From Paenibacillus sp. ACRRX (GTDB lineage Bacteria > Bacillota > Bacilli > Paenibacillales > Paenibacillaceae): 64,000 nucleotides of DNA. The translations under genes and the position numbers were made by a program. The number at the start of each line of letters is the position of its first letter. The stretch's first letter is position 1. Positions 1 through 8,824 of this stretch are shown piece by piece. The notes under the pieces were generated by a model that saw nothing but the letters and a program-made list of their open reading frames with translations, had not been told where the DNA came from and did no database searches. Location of the stretch: positions 310,001 to 374,000 of the forward strand of contig NZ_JAKRNK010000003.1 of NCBI RefSeq assembly GCF_022346885.1, in the 5' to 3' direction.

Positions 1-3000
1 TAACCCCTGCTTCCAGCAAGGCATCTCGAGTTGACATGCCCTCCTTCTCCTTGTGAATAACGCGGTCAATTAAGACGATAGCGTTAGTAACAACGATACC
101 AATTAGCATAAGTGCCCCGATCATAGCGGAAATACTGATGGTCTCACCCGCGATCAACAGCGCAACCAATGCACCAATTATCGTAAATGGCAGGGAGAAC
201 AGGATCGCAAACGGTGCTAGTCCACCCCCAAATGTGATCACAAGAATCAAATATACAATGGCAATGGCCGCAGCCATCGCAACACCTAATTGCGTAAATG
301 ATTCCTTAATATCTTGGGTAACGCCGCCCATTGATACCTCCACACCCGAAGGCACAATAATCGTATCCATTTCTTTTTTCACTTCATTGGATACCGTAGT
401 GACATTGCTCGACGTTATATCACCACTCACATCAATGACGAGACGGCCGTCACGGCGAGTTACAGTGTCCGATGTAGTTCCTTTTTTCACCTCGACAACA
501 TCCTTGATCGCTACCGTTTGACCAAGACGAGATGTAATTTTCTTGTTTACGAGGTCGTCAATTGAAGCGTACTTTGGCTGTTCCACTTGCAAATAAACAT
601 TTAGCTCCTCGCCATCTTTCTGAACAGTCGTTAATACTGGACGCACCCGCTGCTGACTGAGGCTCATTCCAACTTCAGCTGCCGTCAGCCCAAGTTCACT
701 AAGCTTCTCTTGGTTTACTTCCAGCGTATATTCATCAAATGTTTTAGATAAGCTCGACTTTACATTTTTCAGATCGGCAATTTTCTTCATGCGTGCTTCC
801 AGTTCTTGAACCACTGGCTTCATCTCTTCGATCTTATCTCCGTATATATACACCTTTAAGGAGTTGCCTCCCATTCCACCGGCTCCGAAATCCATCGTTC
901 CCCAGCGGCCTTTCTTCGAATCAGCCTGCAGATCCTTCAGAACCTGGGTTTGTTCTTTTGTAAATTCAGGCGTATCTTTGCTATATTTCACGAAAAATAA
1001 CGCTTGATTGGTGCTTCCAGGACTGAAAGGATTTTCACCACCCAATGAGTATTGAACCGTCTCAACCCCATTGCGCTTACGGAAAAATTGATCAGCCTGT
1101 TCCGCAGTCTTGGTCACATCATCTAGAGTTTGTCCAGGCTCTGGGCTGTATGTGGCAATCACCATCTTTTCGGATTGCGAGGGCAGGAAGCTGACCCCGA
1201 CATACGGCACAAGCGCAAAGCTGCCGACCAGCAGCACAACTGCAACAATAGATGTAATTGCTTTGTGATTAAGTGACCAGTTCAACACCTTCTTATAACC
1301 GCGGCTTAATCGGCTTGGGTGCTCATCGTGTGCGTGCTGCTTGCTCTTGATTCCTTTCTTAAATAAAGAATGTGCCATCATCGGAACAATCGTGACAGCC
1401 ACAAGCAGCGAAGCAAGCAGTGCAAATACAATTGTCAACGCAAATGGCAGAAACATCTCGCCAATCATCCCTTGAACTAAACCGAGCGGTAAAAATACCG
1501 CAATCGTAACGATTGTAGAAGAGAAGATGGGCATAAACATTTCCTTAGTTGCTTCACGCATCAGATCCTTACCCTTTAGCTGTTCGCCTGGTAGCGACAT
1601 ACGACGGAATATATTCTCCACGACGACAATTGAGTCGTCTACCACACGTCCAATCGCAACGGTCATCGCGCCTAGAGTCATCATATTAAGCGTAATATCC
1701 ATCTGATTAAGCGCCAGAATTGCGATCAACAAGGACAACGGAATCGACACAACTGAGATTAAAGTTGTCCGGAAATTACGCAGGAACAGCAATATAATCA
1801 ACATCGCAAAAACAGCGCCAAAAATAGCTTTACTAAGCATCGTATTTACCGATTCTTCAATCGGCTTGCCTTGATCCATTGTAGAAATAATATCAAGATC
1901 AGGATACTTATCATGTAGTTCACTGACAGCCTGCTTTGTTCCATTCACCACATCAACCGTGTTGGCATCCGCACCTTTTACGATCTGAATGCCAATGGCA
2001 TCCTTCCCGTTTGTGCGAGATATTGATTCCGCCTTGCCCACAAGCTCGATCTTGGCTAGTTCACCAAGCTTTACGGTTGGCAGCTTCAATTCAATGGGCT
2101 GTGACTTCTGACCTGATTTCGATCCGCCAGAGGCACCGTTTCCTGCTCCTGATCCCGCTGCTAGCCCTGTGCCTGGCATGGTTCCGTTCTGACCTGTTGC
2201 AGCTCCACCAGAGGCACCGCTGCCCGCGGAACCTGTCATCCCAGCCATACCTCCCGCACTTCCTGCTTGGCCTGTCACCCCGGTCATACCGGCTGCGCCT
2301 CCCAGAGGAGCTGGGCTGTATGGAATTTCAAGCCCCTTGAGATCATCAATCGTTGTTAATTTCCCATCAATGACAACGGACTGCTCTTTAGATCCAAATG
2401 TATACACGCCTAATGGAAACTGTAGATCTGAGCCTTTAATCATAGCTTGTACCGTATCTTGGGACAAACCGTACTTGCTCAGCTTCTCTTGATCAAAGAC
2501 GAGCTGTACTTCCTCTGCGTGTTGACCGGAAATTTGAACATTAGCAACACCTTCAATACCCTCTAACTTCGGAAGCACATTATCCTGCACTTGCTTGGTT
2601 AATACGGCGAGCGATGCTTTATCGTTAGAAACACTATACGTAATAACCGGGAAAGCGTTAAAGCTTAGACGAGATACTTTTGAAGGCTGCACGCCTTCAG
2701 GTAATTTAATATCGGAAAGAACTTGCTTTACTTCTTCCTCTGACTTGTCCATATCCGCGCTGAAGCTGTACTCCACCTGAATTTGGGAAGCATTCTGGAA
2801 TGAGGAAGAACCTACTAGTTTTACACCACTTAAATTTTGGAGCCGTTGTTCAATGGGCTTTGTTACCTTATCGGTCACTTCTTGCGGCGTTGCACCCGGA
2901 TAGATTGTCGTGACCGTGACCACCGGGGTCGTAATGTCGGGCAGTGTCTCCAACTTCATATTCATACCGGAGTATAGGCCGGCAACGGTGACAATAATCG

Positions 3001-3055
3001 TCAATAGCCATACGGCAAACTTATTTTTTAAAGTAAAATTTATAAGACTGTTCAA
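1..3055 (-). CDS. RND family efflux transporter, SwrC/YerP-like (C-terminus beyond window)
   Basis: Inner-membrane proton-driven multidrug/lipopeptide exporter of the AcrB family. About 1018 residues are visible and the last several dozen are cut off by the window edge. The protein opens with a membrane helix after LKNKFAVWLLTIIVTVAG, has the two porter halves, and the proton-relay Asp pair lies in GRVVDDSIVVVEN near residue 470. The start is TTG at 3055: an ATG five bases upstream reads ATG GGT TGA and stops at once, while AAGGAGGAG at about 3062-3070 is well spaced for the TTG. Residues about 248-315 form a Gly/Ala/Ser/Met-rich low-complexity insert within the first porter half. The gene is divergent from a TetR regulator, the same pairing as B. 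subtilis swrC and yerO. Export substrate is not readable from sequence; SwrC confers surfactin resistance, so a lipopeptide is a reasonable guess. Confidence 0.93.
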   Translation of the reverse strand, partial: MNSLINFTLKNKFAVWLLTIIVTVAGLYSGMNMKLETLPDITTPVVTVTTIYPGATPQEVTDKVTKPIEQRLQNLSGVKLVGSSSFQNASQIQVEYSFSADMDKSEEEVKQVLSDIKLPEGVQPSKVSRLSFNAFPVITYSVSNDKASLAVLTKQVQDNVLPKLEGIEGVANVQISGQHAEEVQLVFDQEKLSKYGLSQDTVQAMIKGSDLQFPLGVYTFGSKEQSVVIDGKLTTIDDLKGLEIPYSPAPLGGAAGMTGVTGQAGSAGGMAGMTGSAGSGASGGAATGQNGTMPGTGLAAGSGAGNGASGGSKSGQKSQPIELKLPTVKLGELAKIELVGKAESISRTNGKDAIGIQIVKGADANTVDVVNGTKQAVSELHDKYPDLDIISTMDQGKPIEESVNTMLSKAIFGAVFAMLIILLFLRNFRTTLISVVSIPLSLLIAILALNQMDITLNMMTLGAMTVAIGRVVDDSIVVVENIFRRMSLPGEQLKGKDLMREATKEMFMPIFSSTIVTIAVFLPLGLVQGMIGEMFLPFALTIVFALLASLLVAVTIVPMMAHSLFKKGIKSKQHAHDEHPSRLSRGYKKVLNWSLNHKAITSIVAVVLLVGSFALVPYVGVSFLPSQSEKMVIATYSPEPGQTLDDVTKTAEQADQFFRKRNGVETVQYSLGGENPFSPGSTNQALFFVKYSKDTPEFTKEQTQVLKDLQADSKKGRWGTMDFGAGGMGGNSLKVYIYGDKIEEMKPVVQELEARMKKIADLKNVKSSLSKTFDEYTLEVNQEKLSELGLTAAEVGMSLSQQRVRPVLTTVQKDGEELNVYLQVEQPKYASIDDLVNKKITSRLGQTVAIKDVVEVKKGTTSDTVTRRDGRLVIDVSGDITSSNVTTVSNEVKKEMDTIIVPSGVEVSMGGVTQDIKESFTQLGVAMAAAIAIVYLILVITFGGGLAPFAILFSLPFTIIGALVALLIAGETISISAMIGALMLIGIVVTNAIVLIDRVIHKEKEGMSTRDALLEAGV

Positions 3056-3123
3056 CCCATTTCTCCTCCTTCTCTTTATCCTTGTTTCCTCTCCAGCTTG
3101 ACCCGAAAGTCATAACAATTCAT

Positions 3124-3171
3124 AATATAACTGACTAGTCAGTTCAAGTCAAATGACCAACTGGTTCATTT
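3124..3171 (-). promoter_or_regulatory. RND pump promoter with embedded TetR-type operators
   Basis: On the minus strand TTGACT (3152-3147) and TATATT (3129-3124) are separated by exactly 17 bases and make a good sigma-A promoter for the pump. The spacer contains the perfect 14-bp palindrome ACTGACTAGTCAGT (3130-3143), typical of TetR-family operators. A second, imperfect palindrome (AAATGA, then CCAACTGG, then TTCATTT, 3151-3171) overlaps the -35 box and lies towards the divergent regulator gene. Repression of both genes by the neighbouring TetR protein is inferred. Confidence 0.75.
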
Positions 3172-3291
3172 GTGCATGTTAGATGTATTGCATATAGCCT
3201 TCCCCATAACTAGGCTGCAGTATAATCTGTTATTGACTCTTGCCACGGAAACAGCATAATGGAAAGTATTGAAACTTATAGGAGCGTAGAC

Positions 3292-4206
3292 ATGAAAGAA
3301 AAAGAGAAGCTCATTATCGAAACCGCAATGAAGCTTTTTGCCTGCAAGGGGGTTATTTCCACTTCCGTTCAGGAAATTGCGACTGAATGCGGCATATCCA
3401 AGGGTGCTTTTTATTTATACTTTGAATCAAAAGAAGCACTGCTGTTGGCAACCTTCCACTATTATTACGATCGGATTCAAAGCCGGGTATTAGAAATAGA
3501 GAATGAAGGGCTTAATGAAAGAGACTCCTTTATTAAACAAATGCAGTGCCAATTCGAGGAGCTCGCGCAGCATAAAGAATTTATTATTATGCATGCCAGG
3601 GAGCACGCAATACCTTTTAATCAGGACATGGCTGCATTTATACAACGGATGCGGTCCGAAGGAATTACCTTCTATACATCACACGTCTTTAAGTTATATG
3701 GCGAACGAATCACAGCACACGTCAACGATATTGTGCTGCTGCTCCAAGGAATGCTCAACGCGGTAATGGAGCTTATCATTTTTAATAAGGCTCAATTGGA
3801 ACCCGCCCGCGTCGCAGCCTACATGGTGAATCGCCTGGACCATCTTGTGGAAGGATTAATCCAATCGCAAGAACAACCGCTGCTCTCAAATAATGATCTT
3901 TCTAATATGATGTGTTCATCGTTCCCCCAAAGTCCAAAGGACATGAGGCCAATATTGATTCAACAGATTAAGCATACTCTGGCCAAAGTAATGGAGCAGC
4001 AAGACTCAACTCACCTTCAGGTCACGCTGAAAATTCTCTTAGATGAGATGGAGGCCGACGAGCCGCGTACCCCTCTTATTGAAGGGATGCTGCACAATTT
4101 AACAGCTATTCCGGAGCTGCGCAGCCTGCAGGCCAACATTGGTGTCTATTATGAGATTAAAGCTTTTGCTGCACCTGTAAAAGCAGTCGCTAGCGATCCA
4201 AACTAG
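3292..4206 (+). CDS. TetR/AcrR family regulator, YerO-like
   Basis: Transcriptional repressor with an N-terminal TetR helix-turn-helix (residues about 10-55, motif STSVQEIATECGISKGAFY followed by LYFESKEALL) and an all-helical ligand domain. The ATG at 3292 is chosen because GGAG lies seven bases upstream; an ATG at 3259 would add eleven residues without a ribosome binding site. At about 304 residues it is clearly longer than the usual 190-220 of TetR proteins; the C-terminal extra hundred residues contain more helices and no motif I recognise. B. subtilis YerO is also long. It is divergent from the RND pump and the palindromes between the two genes are its likely targets. Confidence 0.88.
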   Translation: MKEKEKLIIETAMKLFACKGVISTSVQEIATECGISKGAFYLYFESKEALLLATFHYYYDRIQSRVLEIENEGLNERDSFIKQMQCQFEELAQHKEFIIMHAREHAIPFNQDMAAFIQRMRSEGITFYTSHVFKLYGERITAHVNDIVLLLQGMLNAVMELIIFNKAQLEPARVAAYMVNRLDHLVEGLIQSQEQPLLSNNDLSNMMCSSFPQSPKDMRPILIQQIKHTLAKVMEQQDSTHLQVTLKILLDEMEADEPRTPLIEGMLHNLTAIPELRSLQANIGVYYEIKAFAAPVKAVASDPN

Positions 4207-4240
4207 TGTATTCGTTCCATGAATCACCTTAATATATGGC

Positions 4241-4280
4241 AAAGAGGGCAGCTCTCTATGAAGATGAGCCCGCCCTCTTT
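4241..4280. terminator. Bidirectional terminator between convergent genes
   Basis: AAAGAGGGC (4241-4249) pairs with GCCCTCTTT at 4272-4280, with a loop of about 22 bases. It lies between the TetR gene and the convergent diguanylate cyclase gene and overlaps the stop codon of the latter. T-richness after the stem is short on both sides. Confidence 0.6.
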
Positions 4281-6078
4281 ATTCCAGATGAACATCCATA
4301 TACTTTACTTGATTTCGTCCCGACTGCTTTGCTTCGTACAATGCAGCATCTGACCTCATTATAAGCCGTCCTTGCTGTGAGCTCGAATCTGTATCTGCAG
4401 GAACTTGTACGGTGGCCACACCTACGCTGCATGTGACAAACGCTGATACCTTGGATGCCTGATGGGGAATGGCAAGGTTATTAACCGTTTCGCGAACCGT
4501 ACCCGCAAATCGAATTGCAACTTCGCGATCCGCTTGCGGCAGCAAGATAGCAAATTCCTCACCCCCGTAGCGACAAACAATTGCCGTCGTATTTGCCAGC
4601 GCATCCCTAACTGCATGTGCAACTGACGTGAGACATTCGTCACCCATCTGATGCCCGTAGTTGTCGTTGTACTTTTTGAAGAAATCAATATCAAACATAA
4701 TTAAGGAAAGTGGAATTTGATCATGCATAGAATGCTGCCATTCTTGCTGAAGCATCTGGTCGAAATACCTTCTGTTGTACACTCCCGTTAATCCATCTGT
4801 AAATGAAAAGTCAGTCAGCAGCCGATTGGCCATTTGCAGCTTCTCGTTTGCCTCTTTTAATTGACCCTCAGCCACCATTCGCTCCGTCACATCCCGAAAG
4901 TAAATGGAGATCCCATCGTTAGAAGGATAAATACGAATCTCCAACCAATGATGCTTGGACTTGTCGTACCAGACAAATTCCTCCGAAGCTTTGTTCTTCA
5001 TCACTAGTTGTGCCATCGTATACCATGCGGTATTTAATAGGTGTGAATTAATTGCCCAAAAATGTTTTCCCTTTACTTTTTCAAACGAGATGCCTACGTA
5101 TTTCTCGGCTTCTTTATTCATATACGTATACTTCCACTGCCGGTCTACCGCCAAAAAAGAATCTGTTATACTGCCTAAAATGCGGTTCAGATGCTCTTCT
5201 GAATGCTCAAGCTTCTCCTGAGAACGAATTAAACGGATATAGAGGCGGTTAATTTCATAAAAGAAAATAACCAGTACCGCTGATGCCGAGAATAGAGAGT
5301 TCACTCGTGCCACGTACCAGCCAAGACTAAATCTGGACTCCGCATACAAGGTTAGCGATACATCCAGAAAAAAAGCAAAAGTGGATACCATGAGCCACAA
5401 ATGCAGTAAACTTTTGGCACGTGTCCTGTAATACAAATAGACCACTGCCAATAAGTTTACTGCCCACAAGATAGGGCCTATAATCGACCGCGTCAGCTTG
5501 CTGTAATCGTGATGGACAATCATTAAGGGTAGCTGCGACTCGTAGCGTACAACAGCGAACACAATCAATCCAATCACACAGACCGTTCCCGCCACGATCG
5601 CAAACCGGAGCCAGAAAGCACGGCGTCCTTCCCTCGCAGAGTCCCATCGGCCCAACGTAAACGTATATAGCAAAATACCAATGGGAAACCCCATGTGCCA
5701 CACGACCCACAGCCAGACAGATGTCTGCTCCTTATCCACAAACCAGCCTTCTGCCACGATATTCGGAAATGTCAACAAGTGTGGAATCACAATTAGCCCT
5801 GTAAACATAAACGATGCAGACAAAATGAGCAGTGGATTGGAGCCGGAAGTTCGATATTGAATGTATAACAAGTATGACGTCATCAAGTCACCAAACAGAA
5901 TCCAGGCCGTCAACATCGGGATAAAGGATTTGATCTCGAATATCTTCGTATTTGCAGTCGGCATGATGGCAACTGATACGATAAGGATCATGATGGCAAA
6001 CAACAGTGCTGTTATCCTCTGTTTACGTGTCGTCGTTAAGTTCACGAGACTCGTTATCGAATCACGCACATGCGACAT
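4279..6078 (-). CDS. Membrane PAS-GGDEF diguanylate cyclase
   Basis: Probable synthase of cyclic di-GMP from two GTP. About eight membrane helices occupy residues 20-290 in the manner of the histidine-kinase 7TM sensor region, followed by a PAS domain (about 295-405, ILGSITDSFLAVDRQWKYTY) and a C-terminal GGDEF domain (about 430-595). The active-site loop is RYGGEEF near residue 505, an accepted catalytic variant, and the substrate motif FDIDFFKKYNDNYGH is intact. The RxxD inhibitory site normally found just before this loop is absent (NTTA in its place), so product feedback inhibition is not expected. No EAL domain is present. AAGGAAGGG lies upstream of the start. It follows the helicase gene on the same strand after 80 bases, and could be co-transcribed. 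Confidence 0.92.
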   Translation of the reverse strand: MSHVRDSITSLVNLTTTRKQRITALLFAIMILIVSVAIMPTANTKIFEIKSFIPMLTAWILFGDLMTSYLLYIQYRTSGSNPLLILSASFMFTGLIVIPHLLTFPNIVAEGWFVDKEQTSVWLWVVWHMGFPIGILLYTFTLGRWDSAREGRRAFWLRFAIVAGTVCVIGLIVFAVVRYESQLPLMIVHHDYSKLTRSIIGPILWAVNLLAVVYLYYRTRAKSLLHLWLMVSTFAFFLDVSLTLYAESRFSLGWYVARVNSLFSASAVLVIFFYEINRLYIRLIRSQEKLEHSEEHLNRILGSITDSFLAVDRQWKYTYMNKEAEKYVGISFEKVKGKHFWAINSHLLNTAWYTMAQLVMKNKASEEFVWYDKSKHHWLEIRIYPSNDGISIYFRDVTERMVAEGQLKEANEKLQMANRLLTDFSFTDGLTGVYNRRYFDQMLQQEWQHSMHDQIPLSLIMFDIDFFKKYNDNYGHQMGDECLTSVAHAVRDALANTTAIVCRYGGEEFAILLPQADREVAIRFAGTVRETVNNLAIPHQASKVSAFVTCSVGVATVQVPADTDSSSQQGRLIMRSDAALYEAKQSGRNQVKYMDVHLE

Positions 6079-6158
6079 AGCAAGTACACCCTTCCTTGAT
6101 ATTTATACCCTAAGTTGTACTGGCCCTGGACCAAAAAGGTTTCGCTCGTTGTATGTGA

Positions 6159-7817
6159 TTAACGCGATCGTCGGGAAGAACCTGACGGTTGTCGTTGAGT
6201 CCCGCGCTTGGATGACAACGCACTTTTAGCACTTTGCGAACCTCTTCCACCTTGCTTCCCCGATCTAGTGGCAGCCGCTCCATTATCACGTGTGGAAGCA
6301 GATCGTGAAAACGAGCCTCTATCCGACTTCTTATTCCGTGATCCTTGACCTTTCGCTGCTGCATCAAAGCCTCGCTCCGCTTTGCGCCCTTGCTCCGTTG
6401 ACGTACCCGTCCGTCGAGACTTGTCTTGATCCGCCTGCCGTCCACCCTTACCCCGCGGAGCAGAATTTCCGAACCGTTCTGAAGCTGAACGATCTGAACG
6501 GCGTGAAGATGATGCTGCGCGGCCAGATCTGCCTGCTCCATCACGCTCCGTGCGTGCATCGGATGAGCGTCTTGACTGCCCTCTCTCTGATTGCGCCGAG
6601 CGAGGACCGGACTGCTTGGAGCTGGAGCGTCCTTCAGAGATCCGCTCTGGTTTGGAGGACACGCCGCTCTGCTGCCAACGCGGAATGGCATGGCCAAGCC
6701 CCTTCTCTATCGCACGCAGTAAACCGCCGTCCTTGGCAGCTGCCATCGTAATGGCTACACCTTTATTGCCAGCACGGCCTGTACGGCCGATACGATGGAC
6801 ATAACCTTCAGTATCCAGTGGCATGTCATAGTTAAATACATGCGTGACGCCATCTACGTCTATACCTCTAGCAGCCACATCCGTTGCAACAAGGATATGA
6901 AGCTTGGCATCGCGGAAAGTGCGCATAACCTGCTCGCGCTTCGTTTGCGACAGATCACCATGCAGTTCGTCCGAGATAAAGCCATATTGCTGCAGTGCCT
7001 CATTAAGTGCTTTGGCACGAATCTTCGTTCGACAAAACACAATAGCCAGGTAAGGGTTCAGTTCCTTCAGAAGGCCGCGCAGTGTAGACTGCTTCGTACG
7101 ATCCGTCGTTTCCAACACCCATTGCTCGATTCCCTGAACCGTAATACGCTCGCTTTCGACTCTTACATCTTTAGCAGAACGTGTATACCGCGAAGCCAAA
7201 GCACGCACCTCGTCCGTTAACGTCGCCGAGAACAACAGCGTCTGACGATCAACTGGTGTCTGCGCTATCACTTGCTCCACTTCATCAAGGAAGCCCATAT
7301 GCAGCATTTGATCAGCCTCATCCAGTACGAGCGTCTTCAAATGGGACAATTCAATCGTGCCGCGTCGCAAGTGATCCAGCAATCGTCCAGGCGTGGCAAT
7401 TACAATCTGCACATTTCCTTTCAGCTTTCTCATCTGGCGCTCTACATCCTGTCCACCATAGACTGCAAGCACTGGAATTGGTGTTTCCTTGGATTTGGAT
7501 GCATACGCAGCAGCAAGCTTATTCGCCTCTGCTGTAATCTGCAGCGCCAGTTCTCGTGTTGGGGCAACGATCAACCCCTGAACAGCTTCAGATTGGCGAT
7601 CCAATCGCTGCAGCATAGGAAGCAGAAAGGCTAATGTCTTGCCCGTTCCTGTCTTTGCTTGTCCGATCACATCAGTGCCTAACAACACATCCGGAATGGT
7701 TTGTCCTTGAATGGCTGTAGGCTGGGTGATGCCTTGAACGCTTAAAGCCTGTATCCAATCATCGTTAATGCCGCACTTCTTAAACGTAGGTATATGAGAA
7801 CCTTTATTCTGTGTCAT
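6159..7817 (-). CDS. DEAD-box ATP-dependent RNA helicase with basic tail
   Basis: RNA-unwinding ATPase for ribosome assembly or mRNA turnover. All core motifs are visible: Q motif around ITQPTAIQGQ, Walker A AKTGTGKT, PTRELALQ, ATPGRLLDH, DEAD, SAT, and HRIGRTGRAG at the end of the second RecA domain. The core ends near residue 390; the last 160 residues are a Ser/Arg/Gly-rich disordered tail, probably an RNA-binding extension. Family cores (CshA, CshB, DeaD, RhlE) differ mainly in this tail, so I give no symbol. AAAGGATGA precedes the ATG by about nine bases. The roughly 300-base upstream region may hold a leader, as many cold-induced helicase genes do, but I see no conserved element. Confidence 0.95.
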   Translation of the reverse strand: MTQNKGSHIPTFKKCGINDDWIQALSVQGITQPTAIQGQTIPDVLLGTDVIGQAKTGTGKTLAFLLPMLQRLDRQSEAVQGLIVAPTRELALQITAEANKLAAAYASKSKETPIPVLAVYGGQDVERQMRKLKGNVQIVIATPGRLLDHLRRGTIELSHLKTLVLDEADQMLHMGFLDEVEQVIAQTPVDRQTLLFSATLTDEVRALASRYTRSAKDVRVESERITVQGIEQWVLETTDRTKQSTLRGLLKELNPYLAIVFCRTKIRAKALNEALQQYGFISDELHGDLSQTKREQVMRTFRDAKLHILVATDVAARGIDVDGVTHVFNYDMPLDTEGYVHRIGRTGRAGNKGVAITMAAAKDGGLLRAIEKGLGHAIPRWQQSGVSSKPERISEGRSSSKQSGPRSAQSERGQSRRSSDARTERDGAGRSGRAASSSRRSDRSASERFGNSAPRGKGGRQADQDKSRRTGTSTEQGRKAERGFDAAAKGQGSRNKKSDRGSFSRSASTRDNGAAATRSGKQGGRGSQSAKSALSSKRGTQRQPSGSSRRSR

Positions 7818-8118
7818 TTATCTGATCATCCTTTCGCGTTTACGCGCGGTAAATTACATAGTACTAAACGGTATAACAGTAGATATTACACGTTATTACT
7901 AAGCGTTAATCATACCATATCTGTATAGGATTATTAGCAATTTCTAAGGTGCTCCATTCATGAACATTTCCGTTCGCCCTATATTTCCCTTTTGTTCTTG
8001 TGTGACAAAATCTTAAGGTTAATGCCTGTCAAATAAATGGTTTCAATTGTGATTGTATTTTATGATTAATACAGAGAACATACAGAGATCAATGACACCA
8101 TGTTAAGGACGTGACACC
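7818..8118. other. Intergenic region with divergent promoters
   Basis: No gene is supported here. It separates the helicase gene (minus) and the YxeA-like gene (plus). Close to the helicase start is a short self-complementary CGCGTTTACGCG. Towards the plus gene, TTGTGA and TACAGA 17 bases apart may be a weak promoter, followed by AAGGAC before the ATG at 8119. Confidence 0.5.
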
Positions 8119-8484
8119 ATGAAAAAATTAATCGGAATCGTACTCATATTTACCTTAATGGCGGGCATGTTTATCGCTTTCATCAATTACGCGCCAGAGC
8201 ATAATCCATTTTCCAAAAAAGAAGAATACTATGTTCTAATCGGAGATAAATACACGGTAGAAAAAAGCAAGACCGACAAAGGTGAAGAATACATCAACTA
8301 TATGTATACCCTGCCTGGCTTTGATAAACAAGGCAATAAACGCGACATTACGTTTAACGGGCTGAAAGTGCTGCGTCAGCATGCTTATCTCAAAATAACG
8401 ATGAGGGCAGATACCGTCATTTCTTATAACGAGGTACAGCTCGAAGATATCCCCAGTGCGGCCAAAATAAAAGTAAGTACTTAA
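8119..8484 (+). CDS. YxeA family protein (DUF1093)
   Basis: Small exported or membrane-anchored protein of 121 residues. An N-terminal hydrophobic segment (residues 4-22) is followed by a compact domain rich in beta strands, YYVLIGDKYTVEK to NEVQLEDIP, that matches the pattern of the YxeA/DUF1093 family. No cysteine is present for lipid attachment, so it is either cleaved and released or held by the helix. Family function is not established. AAGGACGTG precedes the ATG. It appears to be a single-gene unit, with a hairpin after its stop. Confidence 0.8.
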   Translation: MKKLIGIVLIFTLMAGMFIAFINYAPEHNPFSKKEEYYVLIGDKYTVEKSKTDKGEEYINYMYTLPGFDKQGNKRDITFNGLKVLRQHAYLKITMRADTVISYNEVQLEDIPSAAKIKVST

Positions 8485-8490
8485 CACCTT

Positions 8491-8533
8491 CCAAAGACGT
8501 AATTCGTTTTTTATAAACCGGTTGCGTCTTTGG
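8491..8533 (+). terminator. Hairpin after YxeA-like gene
   Basis: CCAAAGACG (8491-8499) pairs perfectly with CGTCTTTGG (8525-8533) across a 25-base loop. It follows the stop codon by seven bases, but no U-tract follows the stem, so terminator strength is uncertain. Confidence 0.4.
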
Positions 8534-8577
8534 ATAAAATTCACTTCACGGAAACATTAACGCTGTAAAGAAGAACC

Positions 8578-8606
8578 TTGACGTGCAAGTTGCCACTCTA
8601 TAAGAT
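8578..8606 (+). promoter_or_regulatory. Sigma-A promoter of adenine deaminase
   Basis: TTGACG (8578-8583) and TAAGAT (8601-8606) are 17 bases apart. Transcription would begin near 8613, a little before the riboswitch aptamer, which is the expected geometry. Confidence 0.65.
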
Positions 8607-8630
8607 GATCTAAATATCTTTCTATTCATT

Positions 8631-8790
8631 CTCGTATAATATGCGGAAATAAGGTCCGCAAGTCTCTACCAGGCTACCGTAAATAGTTTGACTACGAGGA
8701 ATGATTCAGCAGTTGGTCGGCCAATAAGGCGACTGATGCTTTTTCCATTCTCCTTGCAGTCAAACTCTAGCATCGCGCTAGAGTTTTTTT
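8631..8790 (+). promoter_or_regulatory. Purine riboswitch, guanine/hypoxanthine class, with OFF-type platform
   Basis: P1 is CTCGTA (8631-8636) with TACGAG (8693-8698). P2 is TGCGGA with TCCGCA (8642-8647/8655-8660). P3 is AGGCTA (8671-8676) with TAGTTT (8684-8689), with loop CCGTAAA as in the xpt aptamer. The core TCTCTACC and the J3/1 segment GACTA are present. The specificity base, equivalent to position 74, is C (8692), which predicts guanine/hypoxanthine/xanthine rather than adenine recognition. AGTTTGACT (8685-8693) in the aptamer can pair with AGTCAAACT (8758-8766) in the terminator's 5' arm, so ligand binding should free the terminator and switch the gene off. Ligand specificity is from family knowledge, not tested. 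Confidence 0.93.
8762..8790 (+). terminator. Riboswitch-controlled intrinsic terminator
   Basis: AAACTCTAGC (8762-8771) pairs with GCTAGAGTTT (8777-8786) over a five-base loop and is followed by more T residues. It lies between the aptamer and the adenine deaminase ribosome binding site, and its 5' arm is shared with the antiterminator pairing. Confidence 0.92.
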
Positions 8791-8824
8791 GCTTTTATCA
8801 ACTTTAAAGGAGATTATTGACCCC

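Noticed and set aside
1936-2340. 134-codon plus-strand frame opposite the RND pump
   Set aside because: Produced by the GC-rich low-complexity insert on the opposite strand; no start site or protein family.
3058-3060. ATG next to a good ribosome binding site before the RND gene
   Set aside because: It is followed after one codon by TGA; the in-frame TTG at 3055 is the start.
6110-6697. 195-codon minus-strand frame overlapping the helicase 3' end
   Set aside because: Lies within the repetitive Arg/Ser/Gly-coding tail of the helicase in another frame; composition is that of a shadow frame.
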